64,000 bases of DNA from Flavobacterium sp. SH_e (GCF_025717045.1 NZ_JAOVZN010000006.1:708269-772268); one strand, 5' to 3'. Shown: positions 1-9,253, counted from the first letter of the stretch. Notes: a model not told the origin generated them from the letters alone. Numbers and translations: made by a program.

Positions 1-581
1 CTTATAATGAAAAGTTTGAACAAGCCGAATGGGTTGCTTACGAATTGAAAAAAGAATATCTAAAGAATCACGATTATAAAAGACCTTATTTTATAGAAGA
101 TCCAAAAGTAACAACAGGTTCTGCAGATTGGAGAAACTATAAAAAATCAGGTTATGATAAAGGGCATCTTTGTCCTGCGGGTGACATGGAATTTAATAAA
201 GATGCTTATAATGATACTTTTTATACTTCGAATATTTCTCCGCAAAAGAAAGAATTTAATGCTGGAATTTGGAATAGACTAGAGCAGAAGACACGTTATT
301 GGGCAGGAAAATACAATGATATTTATGTTGTTACTGGTGGAATTCCGAAAGATTCGGATAAAAAAATAGGAACAGAAAAAGTTGCTGTTCCTAAATATTT
401 CTATAAAATCATTTTAGCTAAAACAGGTAAAGAACATAAAGCAGTTGCTTTTTTAGTTCCAAACGAAGAAAGCGATAAATCTATTTACGATTTTGTTGTT
501 CCAATTGAAACTTTAGAAAAAATGACTGGAATTGACTTTTTTCCAAATCTTAAAAATTTAAAAAGTAGTAAGGACTTTTAA
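1..581 (+). CDS. DNA/RNA non-specific endonuclease, 5' end outside window
   Basis: C-terminal part of a NUC1-type DNA/RNA non-specific endonuclease; the frame is open from base 3, so the true start lies upstream of the window. The catalytic segment YDKGHLCPAGD (the family usually has DRGH) carries the general-base His near base 165, and SNISPQ downstream supplies the Asn that binds the divalent metal. Members are usually secreted or periplasmic and cut nucleic acid without sequence preference; the signal peptide cannot be checked here. The 3' end overlaps the convergent rpe gene by 24 bases. Family assignment is firm; cellular role is inferred. Confidence 0.88.
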   Translation, partial: YNEKFEQAEWVAYELKKEYLKNHDYKRPYFIEDPKVTTGSADWRNYKKSGYDKGHLCPAGDMEFNKDAYNDTFYTSNISPQKKEFNAGIWNRLEQKTRYWAGKYNDIYVVTGGIPKDSDKKIGTEKVAVPKYFYKIILAKTGKEHKAVAFLVPNEESDKSIYDFVVPIETLEKMTGIDFFPNLKNLKSSKDF

Positions 582-1220
582 ATCTGCAATTGTTTCTGTT
601 GGGTTTTCAGCTTTAAAAACAAAGCTTCCAGCAACTAAAATATCTGCGCCTGCTTCTACCAGTTGTTTGGCGTTTTTACTGGTCACGCCACCGTCAATTT
701 CAATTAATGTTGAAGCATTTTTGCGTGTAATTAAAGCTTTTAGTTTACGTACTTTATCGTAAGTGTTTTCGATGAATGATTGTCCACCAAAACCAGGATT
801 TACACTCATAATGCAAACAACATCAATATCGTTTATAATGTCTTCTAGTAAGTCAGTATTTGTGTGCGGATTCATCGCTACTCCAGCTTTCATTCCTTCT
901 GCTTTTATTGCTTGAAGTGTTCTGTGTAAATGTGTACAAGCTTCATAATGTACCGTTAGTCCATTTGCTCCTAAATTAGCAAAAGTTTTAATGTATCGAT
1001 CTGGATCAATAATCATTAAATGCACATCTATGTATTTTTTTGCATGCTTTGAAATAGCTTCTAAAACTGGCATTCCAAAAGAAATATTCGGAACGAAAAC
1101 TCCATCCATAATATCGATATGGAACCAATCAGCTTGACTGTTGTTAATCATTTCGACATCACGCTGTAAATTACCAAAATCGGCTGCAAGAACAGAAGGA
1201 GCAATAAATGTATTTTTCAT
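558..1220 (-). CDS. rpe: Ribulose-phosphate 3-epimerase
   Basis: Cytosolic TIM-barrel enzyme of the pentose phosphate pathway that interconverts ribulose 5-phosphate and xylulose 5-phosphate. Its 220 residues match the family length. Diagnostic motifs are visible: IAPSVLAADF at the N-terminus, FHIDIMDGVFVPN with the metal-binding His and Asp, VHLMI, SVNPGFGGQ, and the phosphate-binding IDGGV near the C-terminus. A TATCTTTG -7-type box lies 15 bases before the start (1235-1242, minus strand). It converges with the nuclease gene, the two 3' ends overlapping by 24 bases. Confidence 0.96.
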   Translation of the reverse strand: MKNTFIAPSVLAADFGNLQRDVEMINNSQADWFHIDIMDGVFVPNISFGMPVLEAISKHAKKYIDVHLMIIDPDRYIKTFANLGANGLTVHYEACTHLHRTLQAIKAEGMKAGVAMNPHTNTDLLEDIINDIDVVCIMSVNPGFGGQSFIENTYDKVRKLKALITRKNASTLIEIDGGVTSKNAKQLVEAGADILVAGSFVFKAENPTETIADLKVLTTF

Positions 1221-1251
1221 TGTGTGTTGTTTTTAGCAAAGATAAAGTTTA

Positions 1252-1470
1252 ACCGCAAAGTTCGCTAAGATTTACGCAAAGTTCGCAAAGAGTTTTTTTA
1301 AAAATTAATTATAACAAAGTGCACAGAGAATTTTCGCAAAGTTCGCAAAGTTTTACCTTTATTTTAAAAGTATACAGAGAACACAAAGCTTTGTGAACTT
1401 TCTATTCTTGAATAATCTCAAACAAAAAACTTTGCGAACTTTGCGAAAAATCTTAGCGCTCTTTGCGTTA
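1252..1470. repeat. Intergenic repeats of the CGCAAAGTTCGCAAAG type
   Basis: CGCAAAGTTCGCAAAG occurs at 1275-1290 and 1335-1350, and its exact reverse complement at 1430-1445. A wider match links the first arm (CGCTAAGATTTACGCAAAG, 1263-1281) with the last (TCTTAGCGCTCTTTGCGT, 1451-1468), so the whole block can fold back on itself. It fills most of the 421-base gene-free stretch between rpe and rpoD. A related block lies at 49021-49185. No coding potential seen. Confidence 0.75.
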
Positions 1471-1495
1471 AAAAAATTAAACAAAGAAAAATAAA

Positions 1496-1520
1496 AAACT
1501 CCGGTAATCAGCCGGAGTTT
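1496..1520 (-). terminator. Rho-independent terminator of rpoD
   Basis: AAACTCCGG and CCGGAGTTT form a 9-bp stem with a 7-base loop; on the minus strand it is followed by a T-rich run. It lies about 120 bases beyond the rpoD stop, separated from it by a short degenerate TTTCATG/TTTCAAG repeat. Confidence 0.8.
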
Positions 1521-1641
1521 CAATCATCAATCAAAAAACGAACAGTCAATCAAACTGTTGTTTGCTTTACAAAGGTTTCATGTTTCATGTTTCAAGTTAC
1601 ACGAAGCAACCTGAAACTTTAAACCTGAAACAAATATTGTT

Positions 1642-2505
1642 TTATCCTAAATAAGTTTTAAGGATTTTACTTCTAGAAGTGTGTTTCAATCTACGGATTG
1701 CTTTTTCTTTAATCTGACGAACACGCTCACGAGTAAGGTCGAAAGTTTCACCAATTTCTTCAAGAGTCATTGGGTGTTGATCGCCAAGGCCAAAATACAA
1801 ACGAACAACATCTGCCTCTCTTGGGGTTAATGTTTCTAAAGAACGTTCGATTTCAGTACGAAGAGATTCGTGAATTAATTCTCTATCAGGATTTGGAGAT
1901 TCACCAGAACGCAATACGTCATAAAGGTTAGAATCTTCACCTTCAACAAGAGGTGCATCCATAGATAGGTGACGGCCAGAGTTTTTCATAGACTCTTTTA
2001 CGTCGTTTACAGTCATGTCAAGTTCTTTTGCAATTTCCTCAGCAGAAGGCGGGCGCTCGTTAGATTGCTCTAATAACGCATACATTTTGTTGATTTTATT
2101 GATAGAACCAATTTTATTTAATGGCAAACGTACAATACGAGATTGTTCAGCTAAAGCTTGAAGAATCGATTGACGAATCCACCATACAGCGTAAGAAATG
2201 AATTTAAAACCACGAGTTTCATCAAAACGTTGAGCCGCTTTAATTAAACCTAAGTTTCCTTCATTAATTAAGTCAGGAAGAGTTAATCCTTGATTTTGAT
2301 ATTGTTTAGCCACAGATACTACGAAACGTAGGTTGGCTTTTGTTAGTTTTTCTAAAGCTCTTTGATCACCAGCCTTTATTCTTTGTGCTAATTCTACCTC
2401 TTCATCAGCGGTAATTAGGTCAACTTTTCCAATTTCTTGTAGATATTTATCTAACGATGCAGTTTCACGATTAGTTACCTGCTTGGTGATTTTAAGTTGT
2501 CTCAT
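1642..2505 (-). CDS. rpoD: Primary RNA polymerase sigma factor (sigma-70/RpoD)
   Basis: Housekeeping sigma factor that directs RNA polymerase to the Bacteroidota promoter (TTG near -33, TAnnTTTG near -7). The 287 residues show region 1.2 (about 17-50), region 2 with [13 protein letters not shown] and [10 protein letters not shown] (about 80-115), region 3, and region 4 with a helix-turn-helix around [16 protein letters not shown] (about 245-265). Region 1.1 is absent, as is usual for Bacteroidota primary sigma factors. It stands alone on the minus strand. Several matching promoters can be seen in this window, for example those of metK, ppa and rpsO. Confidence 0.96.
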   Translation of the reverse strand: MRQLKITKQVTNRETASLDKYLQEIGKVDLITADEEVELAQRIKAGDQRALEKLTKANLRFVVSVAKQYQNQGLTLPDLINEGNLGLIKAAQRFDETRGFKFISYAVWWIRQSILQALAEQSRIVRLPLNKIGSINKINKMYALLEQSNERPPSAEEIAKELDMTVNDVKESMKNSGRHLSMDAPLVEGEDSNLYDVLRSGESPNPDRELIHESLRTEIERSLETLTPREADVVRLYFGLGDQHPMTLEEIGETFDLTRERVRQIKEKAIRRLKHTSRSKILKTYLG

Positions 2506-2589
2506 GTTGTTGTCTCCCTATTTTTTTAAAGTGTACAAATGGTTATACGTAAGGAGTATCAAAAAAGTTACAATAATTATTTATTTTTT

Positions 2590-4158
2590 TTAAAATTTAT
2601 AGGTAACCCCAGATTGAATCGAGAAACTATAAGGTTTTGGTGCACTGTAATCTTTAAAAGTTTTTAAATAATATTTAAAAATCGGATTGAAATCTAATTG
2701 AAATTTATCGTTTAATTTATAATAAAAACCCATTCCTAAATTAAATGATAAATTCATTTTATTTAAGTCTTTAGTGGAACCAATTCCTTCGCTTTTCAAA
2801 TTATTTGAAGAAAGATAAAGCTGATTTGCATCTGAGATTAATACGCTGAATCCGCTAAAAGCGTCAATTCCGTATGGAGTTTCATCTTTTTTAATGGCAT
2901 AATTGAATTCTAATGGTACTTCATAATAAGATATTTTTTGCACTAACCGAATATCTTCATCATTACCCATAACATTATAAATATCATTATTAGTCAAAAC
3001 CATATTTTCATAATTGATTGGAGACTGATTATTTAAATGATTGGATATTTTTAAATTTATTTTAGAAATACCTGCCTTAAAACCATATTTCCCGTACATA
3101 GTTTTAAAGTAAACGCCATAATGAGATGTTATCGGATGGCTTTTTGAGACATCATCAAAAGACTCATTTATTGTTGATTTTCCTGATAATGAACCAGAAA
3201 TCGCTGGTCCGTAAAAAACTGAAACTGAAAATTCAGGTTCGTTTTCTCTTTTTTGCTCAGGATATTCTCTTTTAATATATTCTCTTTTAGGAGTTGTTTT
3301 TTTCTCTTGTTTGAGAATAATGCTGTCTTGTTTAATTGTTTTCGGATTCTCTGAATCTTCTAAACTTTCTTTGCTGGTTTTTGCATTGTTTTTTTCTGAA
3401 TCTTCAGTTTTTATTGGCTCATTTTGTTTGGAAACAATAGAATCATCCTGTCTTTTTTGAATTGTCGATTTCTTCTTTTTGCTTTTTGAAATGTTGTTTT
3501 TCGGAATACTATTTTTTGGATTTTTTAATGCGGTTTTGGAACTTGCTTTTTTAGAAACTACAGATGCTTTTTTAGTAGTATTATTTGATTTCTTTGGAGT
3601 TTTTTCTGGTTTTCCTAAAGCAAGATTAGGCTTTTTAGTAGTTGTAACAGTTTTATTTTTTTTAATGATTACTTTATATTTTTTTACTACCTCATATTCT
3701 TCATATTCGTCTGTAGTGGCTACCAATTTTGAAGATTGTTTGATTAGCTTTTCTGTTCTGCTTTTTTTAATAGTTGTTTTGGTTTCGCTTGAGTTTTGAA
3801 TTGTTTTTTTTGCAATTGGCTGATTTGTAGAAACTGATTTGTTTACAGAATCTTGCGGTGTATTGTTTTTAATTGCCAAAGGTTGCTTTTGGTCATTTGC
3901 TGTTTTTGATTGATTGATAACGGTTTTATCTTTTTCAAAATCTAATGGTTTATTTTGATTTTGTTTTAATTCTAAAATCAAAATCGAACTTGCAAGTCCC
4001 ATTAGTAATAAACTTGGAATAAGCCAGAATAAAAGACGTTTTTTTCTTTTTTTGTTTAAATCACTTTCAATTGAAGCCCATAAATTATTGCTCGGACTTT
4101 TGTCCAACAGCTCTAATTTGTCTTTAAATATTTTACCTATTTCTTTTTTATTTTCCAT
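2590..4158 (-). CDS. Putative dual-membrane-spanning anti-sigma factor with outer-membrane beta-barrel
   Basis: A 522-residue protein in three parts: a charged N-terminal segment of about 40 residues containing a short NLWASIESDLNKK-type helix; one strongly hydrophobic segment at about 42-63 preceded by KKRKKR, which fits an inner-membrane helix with the N-terminus inside; a Lys/Ser/Thr-rich linker of about 240 residues; and a C-terminal PorT-like beta-barrel (about 310-522) ending in aromatic GVTYKF. Its start overlaps the end of the ECF sigma gene by 11 bases, so the two are translationally linked. This matches the architecture reported for dual membrane-spanning anti-sigma (Dma) proteins of Bacteroides. 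The anti-sigma role is inferred from layout and gene pairing; a plain outer-membrane protein is the alternative. Confidence 0.7.
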   Translation of the reverse strand: MENKKEIGKIFKDKLELLDKSPSNNLWASIESDLNKKRKKRLLFWLIPSLLLMGLASSILILELKQNQNKPLDFEKDKTVINQSKTANDQKQPLAIKNNTPQDSVNKSVSTNQPIAKKTIQNSSETKTTIKKSRTEKLIKQSSKLVATTDEYEEYEVVKKYKVIIKKNKTVTTTKKPNLALGKPEKTPKKSNNTTKKASVVSKKASSKTALKNPKNSIPKNNISKSKKKKSTIQKRQDDSIVSKQNEPIKTEDSEKNNAKTSKESLEDSENPKTIKQDSIILKQEKKTTPKREYIKREYPEQKRENEPEFSVSVFYGPAISGSLSGKSTINESFDDVSKSHPITSHYGVYFKTMYGKYGFKAGISKINLKISNHLNNQSPINYENMVLTNNDIYNVMGNDEDIRLVQKISYYEVPLEFNYAIKKDETPYGIDAFSGFSVLISDANQLYLSSNNLKSEGIGSTKDLNKMNLSFNLGMGFYYKLNDKFQLDFNPIFKYYLKTFKDYSAPKPYSFSIQSGVTYKF

Positions 4159-4699
4159 GGTTTGCTTGATAATTATGGAATGACTTTGTTGAAGTGATCT
4201 TTTCTTTTAGAATTAATTTTGCTCTATGCAAATTAGATTTTGATGTGCTTTCGCTTATAGAAAGCATTTCGGCAATTTCTTTATGGCTGTATTCATCAAG
4301 TTCATAGAGGTTAAAAATTAACCGATATTGATGCGGCAATTCTTGTATTAATGACAGCAAATAATCGATAGGATAATCCATTTCAGCCTCACTAATTGTT
4401 ATCTCAGGAATGTTATCATCTTTAATGGGGGTGAGGAAAAAGGAATTTTTATATCTGCTGATTGCTTTATTTATTAGAATCCGTTTCATCCATCCTTCAA
4501 AACTTCCTGTTGCTTTAAAGTTTTTTATGTTGATGAATATCTCAATAAAAGCATCATGAAGATTGTCTTCGGCTTCAGAATCATTTTGGCAATACTTTAG
4601 ACTTATCACAAAAAGACTTTTATAATAAAGATTATAAAGTTCTTCTTGTGATTTCCGGTTCTGCTTAATACAGCCTTTTATGATTTGGTCTAAATTCAA
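4148..4699 (-). CDS. ECF-family RNA polymerase sigma factor
   Basis: Alternative sigma factor of 183 residues with only regions 2 and 4. Region 2 includes YCQNDSEAEDNLHDAFIEIF and GWMKRILINKAI; region 4 has the helix-turn-helix YSHKEIAEMLSISESTSKSNLHRAK (about 138-162). Such factors are held inactive by a membrane partner until an envelope signal arrives. The overlapping downstream gene, which has an inner-membrane helix and an outer-membrane barrel, is the natural candidate for that partner. Only 58 bases separate it from the upstream lipoprotein gene, so the three could share a transcript. No clear -7 box was seen in that gap. Confidence 0.92.
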   Translation of the reverse strand: MNLDQIIKGCIKQNRKSQEELYNLYYKSLFVISLKYCQNDSEAEDNLHDAFIEIFINIKNFKATGSFEGWMKRILINKAISRYKNSFFLTPIKDDNIPEITISEAEMDYPIDYLLSLIQELPHQYRLIFNLYELDEYSHKEIAEMLSISESTSKSNLHRAKLILKEKITSTKSFHNYQANHGK

Positions 4700-4757
4700 A
4701 AATGAAACGTTTTTATGTTATTTTAAATATAAGAATCAAAAATCCTTTTTAGGTAAA

Positions 4758-6074
4758 TTAAAAATATCTTACAACTCTAGCTTTAGTTGTACTTTTTTCT
4801 GGAATTTTTGATGTAGAAGTTTTTTCTCCTGTTTTAAAATTAATTGTCGAAACTGCATTTTGATCAATTTCTGTTGAACTCCAATAAATTGACTCTGTAA
4901 AATTACCTAAATTGCTTAAATATAGATTTTTATATATTAGTTCTAATTCATTAGATGAAGGCAAAAACCAATCGCTATAAATATCTTGATTAAAGAATAA
5001 AGCATCTTTAGCCAAAAGAGTTCCGTTATTTAAATTGCTACAAACCGCTGGATTTGCATAGTAGTTGGTTAGATTATCATGATAAATTACAATTTGCGCT
5101 GTATTATAATAACCGCTTCCAATTTCGTTATTTCTTGCTTTTGATATGGATGAAGCCGCACATCCCCATTCTAAATCTTTTAAATCTTTTGATGCAACTT
5201 CTATGTAACGCCACCCAAAACTATATTGGCCTTTGTCATAACAAACAATTCCATTTGCGGGTCCTATATCACCTATTTTGTATGGATATTTAGTCTCGTA
5301 TAGAAGTTCTAGTTTTATGTTTTTATCCAACATTTTTATGGTCATGTTTGTGCCGTTCATTTCAACTTCACCATCAATGCTCCAATATTTAGCTAAATCA
5401 GATTCGCTATCTAAATTTATATTTAGGTGTAACTTATCATCTACAAATAAGAAGAACCATGTTCCGTTATATTCTTGATTATTAAAATAAAAAACTAAAG
5501 TTCCATCTGAGTTTATCAAAAATCGGCCGCTTAAATAAGTGTTTTCATTGGTTTGAGAATAGGTTACTTTCCAGTAATAATCTAATGGTTTATCCAAAGG
5601 CGGAGAAATAATTCCGTTGCAATACGCTATGATATCTTCTCTAGTACAGTTTTTAAGAGCGATATTCAGCTCTGAATTATTATTTACAGAATAAACAGTA
5701 TTATCTGCTAAAGTTGTTGAAATAGGATAACTAATGCTTAAAGATTGATCAGTAGAAAGATTTTCTAAAATTTTACTGAATTGGCTGTCACTCATTATAT
5801 ATTGTATTCCAATAGGATTCTGGTTGCTGTCGTAAACCTTTAAAGATAACGGATAAATAAATTCTACACATGGAGGCGTTTCTCCTTCTTCAAGTGTTTT
5901 TTCAGAAGTTGTATTTTCTAATGTATTGTATAACTCGGAATCTTTTTTAATTAGTTTTCCAAATTCTCCAGTTTCTAAATTAACAGCTTCACGCGGATTG
6001 TCTTGAAATTCGCATCCGTAAAAAATAAAAATGAATAGTAGAAGCACTGTTGCTATTTTCGGAAAGTTTTTCAT
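4758..6074 (-). CDS. Lipoprotein with C-terminal DUF1566-like domain
   Basis: The start chosen at 6074 gives MKNFPKI followed by a hydrophobic stretch and the lipobox-like FYGC, a typical lipoprotein signal; an upstream in-frame ATG at 6167 would read through the terminator at 6155-6188 and is unlikely. The mature 438-residue precursor has an unassigned N-terminal half with a beta-rich middle part resembling a fibrous or lipocalin-like sheet, and a C-terminal half from about residue 265 with IGDIGPANGIVCYD, FGWRYIEVA, WFLPSSNEL and YWSSTE, the pattern of DUF1566/Lcl-like domains. It is probably exported to the envelope. The substrate or partner is unknown. Confidence 0.75.
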   Translation of the reverse strand: MKNFPKIATVLLLFIFIFYGCEFQDNPREAVNLETGEFGKLIKKDSELYNTLENTTSEKTLEEGETPPCVEFIYPLSLKVYDSNQNPIGIQYIMSDSQFSKILENLSTDQSLSISYPISTTLADNTVYSVNNNSELNIALKNCTREDIIAYCNGIISPPLDKPLDYYWKVTYSQTNENTYLSGRFLINSDGTLVFYFNNQEYNGTWFFLFVDDKLHLNINLDSESDLAKYWSIDGEVEMNGTNMTIKMLDKNIKLELLYETKYPYKIGDIGPANGIVCYDKGQYSFGWRYIEVASKDLKDLEWGCAASSISKARNNEIGSGYYNTAQIVIYHDNLTNYYANPAVCSNLNNGTLLAKDALFFNQDIYSDWFLPSSNELELIYKNLYLSNLGNFTESIYWSSTEIDQNAVSTINFKTGEKTSTSKIPEKSTTKARVVRYF

Positions 6075-6154
6075 TGTATCTGACTTTTTAAATTCGGTTC
6101 TAAATAATAGTCTCAAGAAGTTAAAAAGGTTGCGTACAAATTGAATAAAAAAAT

Positions 6155-6188
6155 AAGCCTTGATCAAAAAATGCTTTGATCAAGGCTT
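6155..6188 (-). terminator. Strong hairpin terminator after the 6.2-12.8 kb operon
   Basis: A perfect 14-bp stem (AAGCCTTGATCAAA / TTTGATCAAGGCTT) with a 6-base loop, followed on the minus strand by a run of T. It closes the four-gene operon ending at 6214 and sits inside the spurious upstream extension of the next lipoprotein frame. Confidence 0.9.
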
Positions 6189-6213
6189 ATAATATGTTAT
6201 AAATGAAGAATAA

Positions 6214-8007
6214 TTATTTTACAGTAATGTTTTTTGAAACGTAAATTGGCTGTCCATTTTCGGTAAAACCTTCTAAAACAACTTCAAAATTTCCTTTGAT
6301 GTCTGAAGTGTAAAAAGATAATTGATCTTCTTTAGTTTGTAATTTTACATCAGGTTTCCATAGTAATTGATATCTGTAATCTGGAATACGCTGTAATTTA
6401 TTTCCAGCAGCATACTCGGGATTGTTGTATACTTTCTGAGGATTTGGACGCTGAATTTCCATTGTTTTCAAATATTTCTTGGCATAATTTTCTGAAAATT
6501 CATTGTTTTTAGTTTCAAAACTAATCAAACCTCCATATAGATTCGGACCATAAACATAAGGCTCAGAAATTAAGCTTACTCTGTTTACGTTCCCCATATT
6601 GTATTCAAAAAGGTCGCTTGGATCTTGAATTAATAATCCATCAACAAGTACCATTGGCGGGCCGTACATTTCTAAATCTTTTTGGTCATTTCTAATATGA
6701 AGTTCATATTTTCCGTTATTTCTTCTGTAATAAAGTTCAACAAGAACTTCTACAATATTTTCTTTTAAAGTGGGAAATCTTGTGTAATCGTCTAAAATAT
6801 ACGCTTTTTCGATTGTACTGAAGAACGGATTCATAACTGCTTCAGTAACTAAACTATCTTTTTTGATTTGATAGTAAGCATTTTGAATTTGACTAGCCGT
6901 AGATCTTTCTTCAATATCTTTTTTAAGTTCTGGTGATAAATTAAGTTTTGAAGTGAACTGTAATGAAGATGCGTCAAATTTTGGAAAAGAATCTAAATTA
7001 ATAGTATAATCACCTCTTTTTTCATCAATTACCTGTAAAATCGCATTAGAAAAATTAGGAAATTGATCTAGTAAAAACGCAAATTTTCCTTGAGCATTTG
7101 TCTTTACAATTTTTAAAACATATTCTTTTCCAGGCAATGATAAAGCAATCGATTTGTCACCAACATTTTGATTACTGCTTGAAGTAATATAACCTGTAAT
7201 AAGTTCAGATCTTACTTCTGGAATATAAGTAAACGATCCTGGCGTAAAATTAACATAGCTTTCTGCAGATTTCTTAGCAAATTCTGCAGGAGTAAGCTGT
7301 TTTAAAGTTGGAATTTGATCTGTTTTTCTAATAGAAACAGAATAATTTCCTTTTTCAATAGTTTCGGTTAAAGACTTCAATTTTAAATTGACTTTTTCTC
7401 TCGTATAATAACTTTCTTTGTCAAATTCAAAATCAATTCTTTTGTCATTTCCTGTGTTTGAATTTATGGTTTGAATTGCTGTTGCAGTATTTTGCGGGTT
7501 AACAAGGTCAAATGTAATATTATCATTTGGCTCTTGTGTTTGAAACGGATTGATAATGAAAATATCTATTTCATGCTTTTGAGAATTTGGATTATTCAGC
7601 ATCCATTTTGTATAAGCAATGACTTTGTAATTTCCAGTTTTTAAAGTCGTTGGAATAAAGTATTCTCCAGTTCCAATTCCGTTATCAAGGTATATTTTAT
7701 TTTTTTGAAGCGATTTTTTCTCACTGTCAATTAATTCAACATAAGCAATTTTACTTATTTGGCTAGCTTTGTTGTTTAAAGGATTTAAGCAATACAGTTT
7801 AAAATAAAGTGTTTCTCCAGTCAAAAAGCTAGTTGTGTTCGAATGAAGAAAAATAGTTTCTTGCGTTGAAGTAGTTGGTATATCTTTTTTTGTTTGTGAA
7901 TTCTGAGCATAGATAAATCCGCTTTGAATTAATAAAAACATCAAAAGCATCAAATGTTTAATTCTGCCTAGAATATTAGTCTGATTATATATTGAAAAGT
8001 GTTTCAT
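6214..8007 (-). CDS. Secreted protein with macroglobulin-like and TonB-plug-like domains
   Basis: A 597-residue protein with a cleavable signal ending near GFIYAQN. The N-terminal part resembles an MG2 macroglobulin domain (segments TSFLTGETLYFKLYCLNP and ELIDSEKKSL, about 60-150). The C-terminal third has PPMVLVDGLLI and YGPNLYGGLISFETK, as in receptor plug domains, but no following beta-barrel. Such plug-bearing proteins are common partners of TonB-dependent receptors in Flavobacteriia. It is the last gene of a minus-strand operon (secreted protein, receptor, DUF4249 lipoprotein, this protein), 15 bases after the DUF4249 stop. Export is well supported; the ligand is unknown. Confidence 0.75.
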   Translation of the reverse strand: MKHFSIYNQTNILGRIKHLMLLMFLLIQSGFIYAQNSQTKKDIPTTSTQETIFLHSNTTSFLTGETLYFKLYCLNPLNNKASQISKIAYVELIDSEKKSLQKNKIYLDNGIGTGEYFIPTTLKTGNYKVIAYTKWMLNNPNSQKHEIDIFIINPFQTQEPNDNITFDLVNPQNTATAIQTINSNTGNDKRIDFEFDKESYYTREKVNLKLKSLTETIEKGNYSVSIRKTDQIPTLKQLTPAEFAKKSAESYVNFTPGSFTYIPEVRSELITGYITSSSNQNVGDKSIALSLPGKEYVLKIVKTNAQGKFAFLLDQFPNFSNAILQVIDEKRGDYTINLDSFPKFDASSLQFTSKLNLSPELKKDIEERSTASQIQNAYYQIKKDSLVTEAVMNPFFSTIEKAYILDDYTRFPTLKENIVEVLVELYYRRNNGKYELHIRNDQKDLEMYGPPMVLVDGLLIQDPSDLFEYNMGNVNRVSLISEPYVYGPNLYGGLISFETKNNEFSENYAKKYLKTMEIQRPNPQKVYNNPEYAAGNKLQRIPDYRYQLLWKPDVKLQTKEDQLSFYTSDIKGNFEVVLEGFTENGQPIYVSKNITVK

Positions 8008-8022
8008 GAATTTTATAAAAGA

Positions 8023-9249
8023 TTAATCTATCCAAAAAGGAGGGACAATATTAGATGAAAATGAAGTACAATCTCCACAAGCTGCTTTTACCATAGAATA
8101 AGAAGGTGGGCTAGAAGATAAGTGAACTAAATAGCGGCTTAGAATAGCAGAACGTAATTGCGTGCCAGTACAAGGAGGGTCTCCTAAACAATCTACAAAT
8201 TGTCTAACCTCACAGTCGCTTTCATAATATGGAGGAAGTGGTTCGCCAGGAAATAAATCAGAATAATTGAAGAAAAGTCTTTCTGATGAAACAGCTGAAA
8301 CTTCAAAAAAGCCAATTACTTTTTCAGCTGGATTTTCTACAGATTTTATGTTTCCATAGAAAAAACCAGGCTGTTTTGGTGAAAGAACTCCTCCTGAACT
8401 TGATAAATCTTTTAAAGTTTTATAGTAAGTATATGCTGCTAAATTTTGAACATATTGCTTTACAAAAATACTATAGCGGTGCGAGATGATATAGTTTTGA
8501 TTGCTAAGAAAACGTACAGGGAAATTTACACGGTCTTCACTAAGACTATTGGTGTTATTAAGAATTATTTCATTAGAGTTTTTGCTAGAAAAGCAAGTTT
8601 TAGTTTCATATTTTCTAAGACTTACCACAATATCTTGTCGAGCTGGTTCTCCCTCAGTTCCTTCGATCGGATCGGCAGGAACTGCAGGAACATTCACAAT
8701 TGTAGTTTCTCTAGAGTCCCACATTGGAGCTACAATTTTATACGTTTCGGTGTATTCGTAACGATAATATTTAGATGTATTTGTTGGATCAAAACCATTT
8801 ACGTTAATCTGTACACCTTTTTGACCATCTACGTTTGCAACAGTTGCTGTAAGATTATCAATTTTAGTTTCGGTTGTTAAAACTTGTTCGTCAGAGGTGT
8901 AGTTTTTTCCTGTACTTGTTCTAATTTTCAATTGGTATTTTTTACCAGGTTCTGCTTTAAAAGGAGTTATAGATGCGTATAAAGTGTCTTTTTCCTCAAA
9001 TTGATACACGTTTCCTTGATCATCAGAAATAGATACGCTTGCTCCTTTTTCTAATTTTGGACCGCTTTCTTCAAGCTGATAAACCTGAGAAAGTCTTATT
9101 GTTTGATTTTTAAGTTCGTTCGTGATAGTTCCCTCAACAACTAGAGCGCTTTCAAAATCATTATTCTGAAACACATATTGTTCTGTACAACTGCTCGCTG
9201 CAAATGCCAGAATTAAGAAAAGGGAGATTTTATATGTAAAATTTTTCAT
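8023..9249 (-). CDS. DUF4249 lipoprotein
   Basis: The start at 9249 gives MKNFTYKI, a hydrophobic core and the lipobox AASSC, so this is a surface or periplasmic lipoprotein of 408 residues; the open frame upstream to 9342 lies inside the receptor gene. The protein shows the DUF4249 pattern: LVVEGTITNE near the N-terminus, RLSQVYQLE, ASVSISDDQGNVYQF, and a Cys-rich C-terminus with DCEVRQFVDCLGDPPC and ACGDC. DUF4249 proteins are nearly always encoded next to TonB-dependent receptors, as here, and probably act as accessory ligand-binding lids. The gene overlaps no neighbour but starts 4 bases after the receptor stop. Confidence 0.85.
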   Translation of the reverse strand: MKNFTYKISLFLILAFAASSCTEQYVFQNNDFESALVVEGTITNELKNQTIRLSQVYQLEESGPKLEKGASVSISDDQGNVYQFEEKDTLYASITPFKAEPGKKYQLKIRTSTGKNYTSDEQVLTTETKIDNLTATVANVDGQKGVQINVNGFDPTNTSKYYRYEYTETYKIVAPMWDSRETTIVNVPAVPADPIEGTEGEPARQDIVVSLRKYETKTCFSSKNSNEIILNNTNSLSEDRVNFPVRFLSNQNYIISHRYSIFVKQYVQNLAAYTYYKTLKDLSSSGGVLSPKQPGFFYGNIKSVENPAEKVIGFFEVSAVSSERLFFNYSDLFPGEPLPPYYESDCEVRQFVDCLGDPPCTGTQLRSAILSRYLVHLSSSPPSYSMVKAACGDCTSFSSNIVPPFWID

Positions 9250-9253
9250 GACT

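Noticed and set aside
558-581. Overlap of the nuclease and rpe 3' ends as a regulatory signal
   Set aside because: Short convergent overlaps are common in compact genomes; nothing suggests a function.
3479-3799. Plus-strand 106-codon frame inside the dual-membrane protein gene
   Set aside because: It is the complement of the Lys-rich linker (poly-Phe/Leu artefact); the minus-strand gene is well supported.
6075-6167. Longer start for the 4.8-kb lipoprotein
   Set aside because: The extension runs through a perfect terminator and removes the lipoprotein signal from the N-terminus.
8446-8880. Plus-strand frames opposite the DUF4249 gene
   Set aside because: Shadow frames of a coherent lipoprotein gene; composition unlike a real protein.
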